The position numbers and the translations under genes are program-made. 64,000 nt of DNA. It comes from CAVTRI01 sp963737075. GTDB lineage: Bacteria > Actinomycetota > Acidimicrobiia > Acidimicrobiales > Palsa-688. The notes under the pieces were generated by a model, which was not told the origin of the DNA, searched no databases, and was given only the letters and a program-made list of their open reading frames with translations. Within the stretch, counting starts at the first letter, position 1; the number at the start of each line of letters is the position of its first letter. The DNA lies in NCBI GenBank assembly GCA_963737075.1, contig CAVTRI010000001.1, forward strand, positions 1,426,001 through 1,490,000, in the 5' to 3' direction. Positions 48,223 to 58,808 of this stretch are shown here, piece after piece.

Positions 48223-48742
48223 CTACGGCTGGGGCGAGGTGCTCCCCGCCCAGGGGTCTTGAGCCTGGGCACCGTCGTGGCGATGGTCGCCTACCCCAAC
48301 CGTCTCTACGGACTGCTCACCTCCCTCTTCAGCGTCCAGGTCGACGTGATGAGCGCGCTCGTCTCCTTCGACCGGATTTCGAGGTCTTAGACCTCGAGCC
48401 CAACGAGTGCCCCGACGGGACGGAGATCCCCGCCGGGCCGGCCCTCGTCGGAGCTCAGTCATGTGGACTTCAGCTACCCGACGCCCGAGGAGGTGTCGCT
48501 TGCCTCGCTCGCGTCGGTTGCCACCTTGGAGACGCTCCGCCGCCAGCAGGTGCTCTACGACGTCAGCTTCGCTACCGGGGCGGGCCAGCTGGTCGCCGTG
48601 GTGGCGCCCACCGGGCCTCATCGTGGTGGTCGACAGAGGCCGGATCGTCGAGCGGGGCACCCACGAGCAGCTCTTTGCCACCTCCGGGCTGTATCGGACC
48701 CAGTTGGAGCGCCTGGCGACCACGGAGCCAGATGTGGCCTAG
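48223..48742 (+). pseudogene. ABC exporter relic, internally deleted
   Basis: SLGTVVAMVAYPNRLYGLLTSLFSVQVDVMSALVSFDRI matches the last membrane helices of an ABC multidrug-type exporter. LYDVSFATGAGQLVAVVAPTG begins the ATPase domain, but the frame then jumps directly to LIVVVDRGRIVERGTHEQLF, the end of that domain. Walker A, the signature and Walker B are lost, so about 400 bp were deleted, with frameshifts at 48260, 48385 and 48610. Confidence 0.7.
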
Positions 48743-48905
48743 GGGCCGGGGTCTGGCGGGTGCAGCATCATCAGTTCGGTGTCTACGCCGGGGCCGCGCC
48801 AGCGCCGTATCATCACCAGCGTTGGCGTTTCACGGCCGGTGCAATTGCCACGGACGCAAGCTCGTCTCGAACACTATGAAGCGGTCGTTGTATCGTTGAC
48901 TCAGG
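48743..48905. other. Spacer after mpg
   Basis: 163 bp between the exporter relic and the 3' end of mpg. No terminator was recognised. Confidence 0.4.
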
Positions 48906-49570
48906 TCAGCGGGCGGCCGCCGGGCGGGCTGGGCGCCGGGAGACCGCGGGATGGCCCGCGACGCTGAAGCGCCACAGAAGCTCTGCGCCGGCGACGACAC
49001 CGACGCGCGGCCCGATCTCGGGCGCTTCGGGAGGTGGCACCTCGTCGTCGGCCAGCCAGATCCCGGCCGCCCCGCCCACCAGGTCGGCGCCGCCGAGCGC
49101 CCGGTCCACGCCGAGCGCCTGGCACAGGCGGGCCGGTCCCCGGCACAGATCCCGGTCGGGCTGCCCCTCGGGCTTGCCGCGCCGACCCCGGCGTCCCGGC
49201 CCGCCGTTGGCGCCCCAGCGGGCGGCGCGCATGGCCTCGATCCCCCGTACCGGCTGGGCGGCACGTAGCAGGACCGCCTGCGCCACGCCGACACGGCCGC
49301 ACACGACGTTGGCGCACCAGTGCATCCCATAGGTGAAGTAGACGTACAGGTGCCCCGGGGGCCCGAACATCACGTCGTTGCGGGCTGTGCGACCCCTGTA
49401 GGCGTGGCTGGCGGGGTCGTCAGCGCCCAGGTAGGCCTCCACCTCGACGAGCCGGGCCGCCCGCCCGTCTGCCCGGACCAGCAGCTTGTTCAGCAGGGCA
49501 GGGCCGAGCTCGAGGGCGTCGCGCTCGTAGAACCGTCGACCGAGGCGGCGGCCAGCGGAGGCGCCGGCGC

Positions 49571-49574
<4 letters not shown>
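48906..49574 (-). CDS. mpg: 3-methyladenine DNA glycosylase (AAG/MPG family)
   Basis: 222 aa. It excises alkylated purines. LVEVEAYLGADDPASHAYRGRTARN contains the catalytic Glu region and GPPGHLYVYFTYGMHWCANVV the substrate-binding Tyr residues of the family. The start is a GTG overlapping the argH stop as GTGA; the longer frame is shadow sequence of argH. It is the last gene of the arginine operon here, and in mycobacteria mpg also lies near argH. Confidence 0.9.
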
Positions 49575-50952
<1,378 letters not shown>

Positions 50953-50956
<4 letters not shown>

Positions 50957-52149
50957 GCTTGCCGGTTGACCTGTCGGCTGGCCCAGGTCGACACGCCGAG
51001 CCCCCACAGGCGGACGAAGCCCTCGGCGTCCTGGTGACGGAACCGGTCGGCCGCCTCGTAGGTCGCCAGCGAGTAGTCATAGAGCCCGACGTCGCTGCGC
51101 CGTCCAGCCACGATGCATCGCCCGGGCAGCTCACAGCGCAGCCGCACGTCGCCGGTCACGAACCGCTGGGACTCATCGACGAACGCGTCGAGCGCCTGCT
51201 TGAGCGGGGAGTACCACAGGCCGTCGTAGACGAGCTCGGCGTAGCGCGGCTCCAGCCGAGCCTTTTCGTGCGCCAGGTCGCGTTCGAGGGTCAGGTCTTC
51301 CAGGTCGGCATGGGCCATGAGAAGGGCGAGCGCACCCGGGCACTCGTAGATCTCGCGGCTCTTGATGCCGACGCGCCGGTTTTCGACCATGTCGATGCGG
51401 CCCCAGCCATAGGAGCCGACGGTGCGGTCCACCTCCCCGATCAGCTCGTGGAGCGGCAGGGAGTGTCCGTCGATGGCGGTGGGCAGGCCCTGGTCGAAGC
51501 CGATGACCAGCTCGGTGGGCTCGGTGGCGGTGGGGGTGGTCAGCTCGTAGACGTCTTCCGGCGGCTGCTCCCACGGGTCCTCCAGAATCCCGCATTCAAT
51601 GGTGCGGCCCCACAGGTTTTGGTCGATCGAATACGGGCTGGACTTGGTGACCGTGATCGGGATCTCCCAGCGCTCGGCGAGCTCGATGGATTGCTCACGG
51701 GTCAGGCCCCACATCCGGGCGGGGGCGATGGTGTCGAGGTCGGGCGCCAACGCCGCAGTCGAGACCTCGAAGCGGACCTGGTCGTTGCCCTTGCCGGTGC
51801 AGCCGTGAGCGACCGCGTCGGCGCCGAACTGCCGGGCGGCGGCGACCAGATGCTTGACGATCACGGGGCGTGACAGCGAGGAGATCAGCGGATACTTGCC
51901 CTCGTACTTGGCGTTGGCCTTAAGCGCCCGGGCGACGAAATCGGACGCGAACTCCTCGCGTGCGTCCACCACGACGGCCTCCACCGCGCTCGCTGCTTTG
52001 GCCCGGGCGACGATCTCGTCCCAGTTGCCGCCCTGGCCGACGTCGACCGCCACGGCGATCACTTCGACGCCGAGCTCTTCGGCCATCCAGCGCACCGCGA
52101 CCGACGTGTCCAGGCCACCGCTGTATGCCAGTACCACTCGCTTCGCCAC
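50953..52149 (-). CDS. argG: Argininosuccinate synthase
   Basis: 398 aa. The N-terminal ATP-pyrophosphatase loop VLAYSGGLDTSVAVRW and the later HGCTGKGNDQVRFE and YSIDQNLWGRTIECGILEDP are diagnostic. It condenses citrulline and aspartate. It follows argR by 31 bp and overlaps argH. Confidence 0.95.
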
Positions 52150-52180
52150 TCCGTACGCTCCTTTCTCCGTTGCTTGGAAG

Positions 52181-52660
52181 CTATAGCCCCGCCAAGCCGG
52201 CCAGACGCTGGCCGACGCGGGCGCCGCCCGCCTCTTCCGTGGCCACGACGAGCAGCGTGTCGTCGCCGGCGACGGTGCCCAGGATGTCAGCCAGTGCCGC
52301 CCGGTCGAGCGCGGACGCCACCACGTGAGCCGAGCCGGGCGGGGTGCGCACCACCACCAGGTTGGCCGACCAGGTGACCTCCACCGCCCAGTCGCCGAGG
52401 ACCCGGCGCAGGTGGTCCTCGGGCGCCACCCGGTCCTTCGGGAGCTCGGGCACCGCGTACACGGCGTCGCCGCCGGCCATCCGCACCTTCACCGCTCCCA
52501 TCTCCTCCAGGTCGCGCGACACCGTCGCCTGGGTGGCCTCGACCCCGGCCGCCGCCAGCAGGTCGACCAGCTGGCCTTGACTGGTCACCGGGTGCTCCTC
52601 CAGGAGGGCCGCGAGGCGGTGCTGGCGAGCGACCTTGGAAAGCCTCACGACAGCAGCCAT
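52181..52660 (-). CDS. argR: Arginine repressor
   Basis: 159 aa. The N-terminal winged helix (RLAALLEEHPVTSQGQLVDLL, then ATQATVSRDLEEMG) binds ARG boxes. The C-terminal oligomerisation and arginine-binding domain has DDTLLVVATEE. It overlaps argF by 16 bp, so the repressor is made from the operon it should control, giving autoregulation. The likely operator is upstream of argC. Confidence 0.93.
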   Translation of the reverse strand: MAAVVRLSKVARQHRLAALLEEHPVTSQGQLVDLLAAAGVEATQATVSRDLEEMGAVKVRMAGGDAVYAVPELPKDRVAPEDHLRRVLGDWAVEVTWSANLVVVRTPPGSAHVVASALDRAALADILGTVAGDDTLLVVATEEAGGARVGQRLAGLAGL

Positions 52661-53529
52661 CGGAAGATCCCCTGCATGGCGAACATGCGCTGACGGGCCT
52701 GCTCCCAGACCAGGCTGGCCGGTCCGTCGATCACCTCCGGCGTCACCTCCTCCCCCCGGTGGGCGGGCAGGCAGTGGAGGAACAGCGCCCCCGGTCGGGC
52801 CGCCGCCATCAGCACGGCGTCCACCCGGAAGCGTCCGAACGCATCCCGCCGAACCGCTGCCTCCTCCTCCTGGCCCATGGACACCCAGGTGTCGGTCGAC
52901 ACGGCGTCGGCGCCGTCCACCGCCTGGCGCGGGTCGTCGGTCGCCACGACGGTGATCCCCTGCACGCGTGCGGCGTCAACGGTGACGTCGTCGAGCCCGT
53001 GGCCCGGAGGGGAGGCCAGACGCACGTCGATGCCAGTGCGGGCGCAGGCGTGGAGGAGGCTGCGGGCGACGTTGTTGCCGTCCCCGACCCACGCCAGGGT
53101 GTGACCCTCCAGGTGGCCCCAGCGGCTGCGCAGAGTGAGCAGGTCGGCCACCGCCTGCCCGGGATGCGCCCGGTCGGAGAGCAGGTTGACGACGGGGACC
53201 ACGTCCGGCGCCGCCATCGCTTCCAGCACGCCGTGGTCGAAGACCCGGGCCCCGACGACCGCGTGGTACTGGGCGAGCACCCGGATGACGTCCGCGGCCG
53301 GCTCCCGCACCCCGATGTCGATCTCGTCGGGCCGGAGGGTCACCGGGTGGCCGCCGAGGTGGACGACAGCCATCTCGGTGGCGTTGCGGGTCCGGTTGGA
53401 CGGTTTTTCGAACAGCAGCGCCGCCCCCCGACCAGCGAGCACCTGTGGCGGCGAGGGGTCGGCGGACCAGTCGAGGATCTGAGCGAATTCCGCCGAGGTC
53501 AGGTCGTCGATGTCGAGCAGGTGCCGCAC
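52645..53529 (-). CDS. argF: Ornithine carbamoyltransferase
   Basis: 294 aa. The carbamoyl-phosphate loop is FEKPSNRTRNATEMA, a variant of the STRT motif with N in place of the first T; the ornithine side has HCLPAHRGEEV. It makes citrulline. The start is a GTG at 53529. It lies 63 bp after argD. Slightly shorter than the usual 305-310 aa. Confidence 0.93.
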   Translation of the reverse strand: MRHLLDIDDLTSAEFAQILDWSADPSPPQVLAGRGAALLFEKPSNRTRNATEMAVVHLGGHPVTLRPDEIDIGVREPAADVIRVLAQYHAVVGARVFDHGVLEAMAAPDVVPVVNLLSDRAHPGQAVADLLTLRSRWGHLEGHTLAWVGDGNNVARSLLHACARTGIDVRLASPPGHGLDDVTVDAARVQGITVVATDDPRQAVDGADAVSTDTWVSMGQEEEAAVRRDAFGRFRVDAVLMAAARPGALFLHCLPAHRGEEVTPEVIDGPASLVWEQARQRMFAMQGIFRWLLS

Positions 53530-53592
53530 GTCTATCTCCAGTGGGGCTTTCCCGCCCTGCCCTCGACATGCCGTCCTGGCTGCGCTCGCATG

Positions 53593-54762
53593 TCAGACCG
53601 ACGCGATGGCGTGACCCAGCCGCGCCACCGCCTCGTCCACTTCCGCCTCGCTCACCAGCAATGAGGGCGCCAGCCGGATCGCGGTCGGGGTGACGGCGTT
53701 CACCACCAGCCCGGCGGAGAGGGCGTTGGCCGCGACCGGGCCGGCCGGTTTCCCGTCCTCCAACTCGGCCGCCAGCAGCAGCCCCAACCCCCGCACCGAC
53801 GTCACACCCGGCAGCGCTTCTAGGGCGGCCGCCATCTGCACGCCGCGCTCGGCTGCACGAGCGGGGACCTCCTCGGCCTCCATCACCTCCAGCACCGCCC
53901 GGGCGGCCGACGCCGCCAGCGGCTGGCCGCCGAACGTCGTCCCGTGGTCGCCGGGAACGAACGCCTCCGCGATCTCTTTCCGGGCCCAGCATGCCCCGAT
54001 CGGGACCCCGTTGCCGAGCGCCTTCGCCACGGTCACGACGTCGGGACGGATGCCGTAGTGCTCGAACCCCCACCAACGGCCCGTGCGACCGAGCCCGGTC
54101 TGCACCTCATCGACGATCAGCAGCACGCCGCGCTCGTCGCACAGGCGGCGCACCGCCTGGAAGTACTCGGCGGACGCCGGGTTGACGCCCCCCTCCCCTT
54201 GCAGCGGCTCCAGCAGCACGGCGGCGACCGACGGGTCGACGGCCCGCTCCAGGGCGTCGAACTCGGTCCACGCCACGTGGCGGAAGCCTTCCGGAAGCGG
54301 CTGGAACGGCTCGTGCTTGGCCGGCTGACCCGTGGCATGCAAGGTGGCCAGCGTCCGGCCATGGAACGACCCGTAGGCGCTGACGACGACGTGCTTGCCC
54401 CGGCCTCCCCACTTGCGAGCCAGTTTCAGGGCGCACTCGTTTGCCTCGGCCCCGCTGTTGCAGAGAAAGACCCTCCCTCCCCCGCCCAACAGGCGGTCGA
54501 GGGTGACGGCGACGTCGCGCTGGGGCACGGTCCCGAACAGGTTGCAGGTGTGCAACAAGGTGCGGGCCGCCTCGCAGATCGAGTCCGCCACCTTCGGGTG
54601 GGCGTGGCCGAGGGAGGTGACCGCCAGGCCGGACAAGAAATCCAGGTACTGCTTGCCCTGGTCGTCCCACAGCCAACTCCCCTCGCCGCGCACAAACGTC
54701 ACCGGCGGCGGCGGGTACGTCGTCATCAACGGGGCGTCCGCGTGGTTGAGGTGGACGCTCAT
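53593..54762 (-). CDS. argD: Acetylornithine aminotransferase
   Basis: 389 aa from the ATG at 54762. A class III PLP enzyme: FLCNSGAEANECALKLARKWG, the Asp of LIVDEVQTGLGRTG, and the PLP Lys in TVAKALGNGVPIGA. It transaminates N-acetylglutamate semialdehyde. It overlaps argB by 4 bp (ATGA). Confidence 0.94.
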   Translation of the reverse strand: MSVHLNHADAPLMTTYPPPPVTFVRGEGSWLWDDQGKQYLDFLSGLAVTSLGHAHPKVADSICEAARTLLHTCNLFGTVPQRDVAVTLDRLLGGGGRVFLCNSGAEANECALKLARKWGGRGKHVVVSAYGSFHGRTLATLHATGQPAKHEPFQPLPEGFRHVAWTEFDALERAVDPSVAAVLLEPLQGEGGVNPASAEYFQAVRRLCDERGVLLIVDEVQTGLGRTGRWWGFEHYGIRPDVVTVAKALGNGVPIGACWARKEIAEAFVPGDHGTTFGGQPLAASAARAVLEVMEAEEVPARAAERGVQMAAALEALPGVTSVRGLGLLLAAELEDGKPAGPVAANALSAGLVVNAVTPTAIRLAPSLLVSEAEVDEAVARLGHAIASV

Positions 54763-55685
54763 TGCTCGTGGCTCGCTTGGACCATGGTGCCAATTCCTTC
54801 CTCGGTGAAGATTTCCAGCAGCAGGGCGTGGGGTAATCGCCCGTCGAGCACGTGCGCCTGACGGACCCCGGCCCGCACCGCCCGCACGCACGACCGCACC
54901 TTGGGGATCATGCCTTCGGCGACGGTGCCGTCTTTGAGCAGCGGTTCCAGTTCGTCAGGCGTGATAGACGAGATGCGCGTCGCCGGGTCGAGGCGGTCGC
55001 GACGGATGCCTTCGACGTCAGTGAGGTAGACGAGCTTCTCGGCCCCGACCGCCTCCGCGATGGCCCCGGCGGCGGTGTCGGCGTTGATGTTGTAGGCCTG
55101 TCCTTTGCTGTCGGTGCCGATGGTGGCCACGACCGGGATGAGGTCCTCGGCCAGCAGGCGGCGGAGCAGGTCGGGATTGACGTCGGTGACGTCCCCAACG
55201 AACCCGAGCTGGGGGTCGCGGGCTTCTGCCGTGATGAGCCCGGCGTCTTCCCCGGAGACGCCGACGGCGAGGGGGGCGTGGACGTTGATGGCCGACACGA
55301 TGTCTCGGTTGACCTTGCCCACGAGGACCATGCGGGCGATGTCGAGGGTTTCGGCGTCGGTGACCCGCAGCCCGTCGACGAAGGCGGGCACCTTGCCCAG
55401 GCGTTCCATGAGAGCGCCGATTTGCGGTCCGCCCCCGTGCACGACCAGCGGGCGCATGCCAACCGTCCGCATGAGCACGATGTCGGACGCGAAACGTTGC
55501 CGCGATTCCTGCTCGTCATTGCCGACCATCGCGTTGCCGCCGTACTTGACCACCACGACCTGGCCCCAGAAGCGGCGGATGTAAGGGAGGGCCTCGATGA
55601 GTACCGCGGCCTTGTCGGCTGCGGCGGTCACGGGTCCACTGCTGGTCGGTTCGCTCGTCACTTTGCGCCCCTCGGGCTCGCTCAC
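54759..55685 (-). CDS. argB: Acetylglutamate kinase
   Basis: 308 aa from a GTG at 55685 that overlaps the argC stop (GTGA). VVVKYGGNAMVGNDEQ and LVVHGGGPQIGALMERLG are the ATP and acetylglutamate loops. An N-terminal extension before the kinase fold contains a helix (AAVLIEALPYIRRFWGQ) like that of arginine-inhibited hexameric enzymes, so feedback inhibition is likely. Confidence 0.94.
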   Translation of the reverse strand: MSEPEGRKVTSEPTSSGPVTAAADKAAVLIEALPYIRRFWGQVVVVKYGGNAMVGNDEQESRQRFASDIVLMRTVGMRPLVVHGGGPQIGALMERLGKVPAFVDGLRVTDAETLDIARMVLVGKVNRDIVSAINVHAPLAVGVSGEDAGLITAEARDPQLGFVGDVTDVNPDLLRRLLAEDLIPVVATIGTDSKGQAYNINADTAAGAIAEAVGAEKLVYLTDVEGIRRDRLDPATRISSITPDELEPLLKDGTVAEGMIPKVRSCVRAVRAGVRQAHVLDGRLPHALLLEIFTEEGIGTMVQASHEQ

Positions 55686-56698
55686 GGGTACACGCCCACG
55701 ATGGGCAACCCCGCGGTCTCTGGCAACCCGAGCGCGACGTTGGCGCACTGGATGGCCTGCCCGGCCGCGCCCTTGGTCAGGTTGTCGATGGCGCAGATGG
55801 CCACCACCCAGCCGGTCCGCTCGTCTTTGCGGGCGGTGATGTGCGCGGTGTTGGCGCCGAGGGTCGCCTTGGTGGACGGCGACCGGTCGGACACGACCAC
55901 GAAAGGCTTGTCGCCGTAGAAGGCTTTCAGGATGACGAGCGGGTCGTCATCGGTTTCGGCCCGGGCGTAGCAGGTGGCGAGGATGCCCCGGTTCATCGGC
56001 GCCAGGTGCGGGGTGAACAACACCTGCCCCCCTATCGCCTGCTCGATCTCCGGCGTGTGCCGGTGGGTCAGCAGCCCGTAGGCGGTGAAGTCCTCGTCGA
56101 CGGTGTTGAAATGCGTGTGGGGCTTGGGGGCGCGGCCGGCCCCCGAGACGCCGCTGGCGGCGTCGACCACGATGCCCTCTCGCGTGACCACGCCGCCGCG
56201 CACGAGCGGGGCGAGCGCGAGGGCGGCCGCCGTGGGGTAGCAGCCGGCGGCGGCGACCAGATGCGCCCCTTTGAGTTCCGACTGGGCGAGTTCGGGGATG
56301 CCGTACACCGCGTCGGGCAGGAGCGCGGGGCTGTGGTGGGCCTCGCCGTACCACTGTTGGTAGAGGGCGGCGTCACGCAGGCGGAAGTCGGCGGCCAGGT
56401 CGACGATCAGCCCCACCTTCTTCGCCATGTCGGGTATCAGCTGTTGGGAGGCACCGTGAGGGAGGGCCAGGAAGGCGACATCGAGGTTCTCGTCTTTAGC
56501 TTCCTCGTATGACGCGAACCGCAAGCTCGGGTAGGCGGCGGCGAGGCTCGGGTACAGGTCGTTGACGTCGGTTCCGGCTTGGGTGTCGCCGGTCGCCGCC
56601 ACGACGTCGAATGCCGGGTGGCCGGCCAGCAGCCGCAGCAGCTCGGCGCCGGCGAAGCCGGACGCCCCGAACACGCCGACCCGGTAGTAATGGTCCAC
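55682..56698 (-). CDS. argC: N-acetyl-gamma-glutamyl-phosphate reductase
   Basis: 338 aa. The N-terminal NADP loop is VGVFGASGFAGAELLRLL, and the catalytic Cys is in VAAAGCYPTAAALAL. First gene of the arg operon. Its ATG lies only about 9 nt downstream of a -10-like TATAGT, so the transcript may have almost no leader. It is followed directly by argB; argJ, usual at this point, is absent. Confidence 0.95.
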   Translation of the reverse strand: MDHYYRVGVFGASGFAGAELLRLLAGHPAFDVVAATGDTQAGTDVNDLYPSLAAAYPSLRFASYEEAKDENLDVAFLALPHGASQQLIPDMAKKVGLIVDLAADFRLRDAALYQQWYGEAHHSPALLPDAVYGIPELAQSELKGAHLVAAAGCYPTAAALALAPLVRGGVVTREGIVVDAASGVSGAGRAPKPHTHFNTVDEDFTAYGLLTHRHTPEIEQAIGGQVLFTPHLAPMNRGILATCYARAETDDDPLVILKAFYGDKPFVVVSDRSPSTKATLGANTAHITARKDERTGWVVAICAIDNLTKGAAGQAIQCANVALGLPETAGLPIVGVYP

Positions 56699-56706
56699 GG
56701 CGCGTC

Positions 56707-56726
56707 ACTATACACAATTCTGCATA
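56707..56726 (-). promoter_or_regulatory. Likely ArgR operator (ARG box) overlapping the argC -10 region
   Basis: TATACACAATTCTGCATA (56709-56726) is symmetric at 14 of 18 positions and resembles ARG boxes, with TATACA/TGCATA arms around an AATT centre. A -10-like TATAGT occupies 56712-56707 on minus. Repressor binding here would block the promoter. Confidence 0.6.
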
Positions 56727-56762
56727 CTCATGCGGCGGCGCCCTGGGTTTGTCGGCATTGGT

Positions 56763-56880
56763 GGCGAACGTCTTCGAGTTGTGGGCGCCGCGCGGCGAAC
56801 TTCTACGAGAAGTCGCGCGTATGCACGCGACTTGTCGTCGAGGTTCGCCGCCGGTGGCAAACAACTCGTGCATGTTCCCG
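56763..56880. repeat. Long imperfect inverted repeat upstream of argC
   Basis: The inner arms, 56792-56817 and 56826-56851, pair at 23 of 26 positions around an 8-nt loop. The outer arms, 56763-56782 and 56861-56880, match at about 14 of 20. It could form a long hairpin or be a small inverted duplication. Confidence 0.65.
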
Positions 56881-56902
56881 AACATCTGCGGGTTGTTCGA
56901 TC

Positions 56903-57055
56903 TCAGCCCTCCAGCAGGTGGCGGCGGAGCGCTTCGGGCAGGCCGGTCAGGCCGAGCACGCCGCTGGCGTAGGCCCCGAACGAACCGTGCTGGGCGCGGA
57001 AGCGGTCGAGGAACCCCCCCATCGTCTCCGGGTGCGAGCCGACGATGGCCGCCCC
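56903..57055 (-). pseudogene. C-terminal remnant of a tyrosine-phosphatase-like gene
   Basis: The minus strand reads AAIVGSHPETMGGFLDRF, then AQHGSFGAYASGVLGL and a Leu-rich end with TGA. This is like the last 50 residues of actinobacterial Y_phosphatase3 proteins (SFLxxLxxRYGSxxGY). There is no start codon or catalytic domain, so it is a leftover fragment. Weak but patterned similarity. Confidence 0.4.
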
Positions 57056-57173
57056 GCTCCAACGCGAACGACTAGCTGTGCACTGCCATGCGGCTACCGT
57101 ACCCGGCTGCGTATTGCCGCTCGGGGCTGGGAGATGCCTGAAGGGTAACGTGAGACCATCCTGGGCTGGTTGT

Positions 57174-58118
57174 TCAGCGCCGGACGGCGAACCAGAAGGA
57201 AAGTCCGCCGTGCACGGCGGGGACCTTGTCGCCGAACACTGCGCCCATCACGTCGGGGTGAGCGTGGCCGAGGTAGGCGCTCGCGAACATGACGTGGAAT
57301 CGCGGCGCGCCAATCAGGAGCGCATGCAACATATACTGTTCTGTGTATAAGCGCGCCTGAAACCTCGGCGGATAGTCCTGCGGGAGAGCGATGTCATGGA
57401 CATGGACGATCGACCCGCTCGCCAGGCGAGGGATCACCTTCGTAAACAGGAACGGCACGTCGGCGCCGGTGCGGGTCACGTGGCTCGAGTCGATGAAGAG
57501 GAGCAGGGGCTCCTCAAGCCGCAGACGGTCAAGCCCTACCTCCTCGACCCGCGCATAGACGACCTCGTCGGCGGCGCGTTTGACGTCCGTTCGCGGCTCG
57601 GGGTCAATCACCCGGAGCGAGGTCTCGCGGATACCGAGCAACTCCACCGTGCGTCGCGCGATCAGTGTGCTGAAGCCGCCTCCGACCTCCACGATCCGGC
57701 GCGGCCGCTCGCTTGCGAGTATCGCCGCGTAAGTCTCCGCGTCGGGGGTTGGAAACCACCCGTTGGCGATAGGACCTCCGAGCATGCCCAACGGGTTGAC
57801 GAGCCTGTCACAGCGGAGCGCGCTGAAGAGGTCTCCGTACGCGCGCCAAGCCTCGAGTCGCTCGAGCTGCTCGTCCTCATGCATCTCGAACCCGTCGCAT
57901 CCCCACCACGCGCGCTGATCGGAGGCGATGTCCGCCTCCAGCAGCCCAGGCGGAACGACTACGCGCTCCGCCTGACGCAGGAGATACAAGCGTAACCAGA
58001 GGCGCGGGCTAACGGTCCGCAGGACCTGTGCTGCTGTGTCCCAAACCCGGCTGTCGACGTCGTGAACGCTTTGGCGAGGCCTTTTGCCTCGAGCGCGATG
58101 GAATAACCGATCCCGCAT
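57174..58118 (-). CDS. Class I SAM-dependent methyltransferase-like protein
   Basis: 314 aa from an ATG at 58118. IVEVGGGFSTLIARR is a SAM-binding motif I, VIDPEPRT the following acidic strand, LLLFIDSSHVTRTGADVPF the later core strand, and VHVHDIALPQDYPP matches the Methyltransf_24 pattern. NGWFPTPDAETYAAIL precedes motif I, as in families acting on surface sugars or secondary metabolites. The substrate is unknown. The neighbouring TylF-like and GT25 genes suggest a glycan-modifying group. Confidence 0.75.
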   Translation of the reverse strand: MRDRLFHRARGKRPRQSVHDVDSRVWDTAAQVLRTVSPRLWLRLYLLRQAERVVVPPGLLEADIASDQRAWWGCDGFEMHEDEQLERLEAWRAYGDLFSALRCDRLVNPLGMLGGPIANGWFPTPDAETYAAILASERPRRIVEVGGGFSTLIARRTVELLGIRETSLRVIDPEPRTDVKRAADEVVYARVEEVGLDRLRLEEPLLLFIDSSHVTRTGADVPFLFTKVIPRLASGSIVHVHDIALPQDYPPRFQARLYTEQYMLHALLIGAPRFHVMFASAYLGHAHPDVMGAVFGDKVPAVHGGLSFWFAVRR

Positions 58119-58808
58119 TGAAGGAAGATACTAGGCGTCGTCGCGGACTTCGGCCTAGGCGTTGGGCTCGGGATCGCCATCGCTGGAGTCGTGTCCGGTG
58201 GCGACCGCTACTAAGTGTTCAACCTCGCCATCTCGTCGAGGACTTATCGCAGTCAATCAGGTGATCGCGTCGTGAAGACCCTCACCAGCGCGGTGCCATG
58301 GGCCAGGTGAAACCGGCCCACCACATCCATCTGCCACAACTCCATCGCCCGCAACCTCTCCCATCGCTTGTAGTCGTCCCGCCGGCGGAGCCCGAGGGTC
58401 ACCCTCGATCAGCCCGTGGCGCACCAGGCAGCGATAGATGGCGCCGCGCGACGGCAGCGGCTTTGCCCCCGCCCGGCGGCGCCATGGCGCAGCCAGGCAT
58501 GCACACTCTGGCGCGGCACGCCATACCGGCTGGCCACGTCAGTCACCGTCGCCCCTTCAACAGCTGCAACATGCTTGCTGGCATGGAATGTCGGGGGCGT
58601 AGATGTCCGATAGATGCCCAGTCGGTTCTCCCGAGGTTGCCAGGACCGCCTGCGTGGTAAGCGTAGGCGGCGGGTTGCTGGCGTCCCCTGATGTCATTTC
58701 TTCTGCGGCCAGTAGGACCACACGATGGAGCCCGACGAGGACCAAGTGACCGATTCGAGCGACGTATCCTTGCACTCAGGTTCGGACCCGTTTCGATAAA
58801 CTACTGTC
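58119..58808. other. Spacer with transposase remnant
   Basis: 690 bp between two divergent gene groups. Apart from the IS481-like relic I see no gene. It probably contains promoters for the TylF-like operon close to 58800. Confidence 0.5.
58255..58590 (-). pseudogene. IS481-like transposase remnant
   Basis: The minus strand reads ATVTDVASRYGVPRQSVHAWL (helix-turn-helix), then in shifted frames RCLVRHGLIEGDPR and DYKRWERLRAMELWQMDVVG with RFHLAHGTAL. That is the N-terminal half of an IS481/integrase-core transposase up to the first catalytic Asp region. The remaining DDE domain is missing and the frame is broken twice. Confidence 0.7.

Larger units (their letters stand above)
56727..57173. 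other. Spacer between argC and the methyltransferase gene
   Basis: About 447 bp. It contains a long imperfect inverted repeat and the C-terminal remnant of a phosphatase gene. No intact gene is recognised. Confidence 0.5.

Noticed and set aside
48223..48723. 166-codon minus-strand frame over the ABC exporter relic
   Set aside because: The plus strand holds ordered ABC exporter blocks; the minus frame has no motif.
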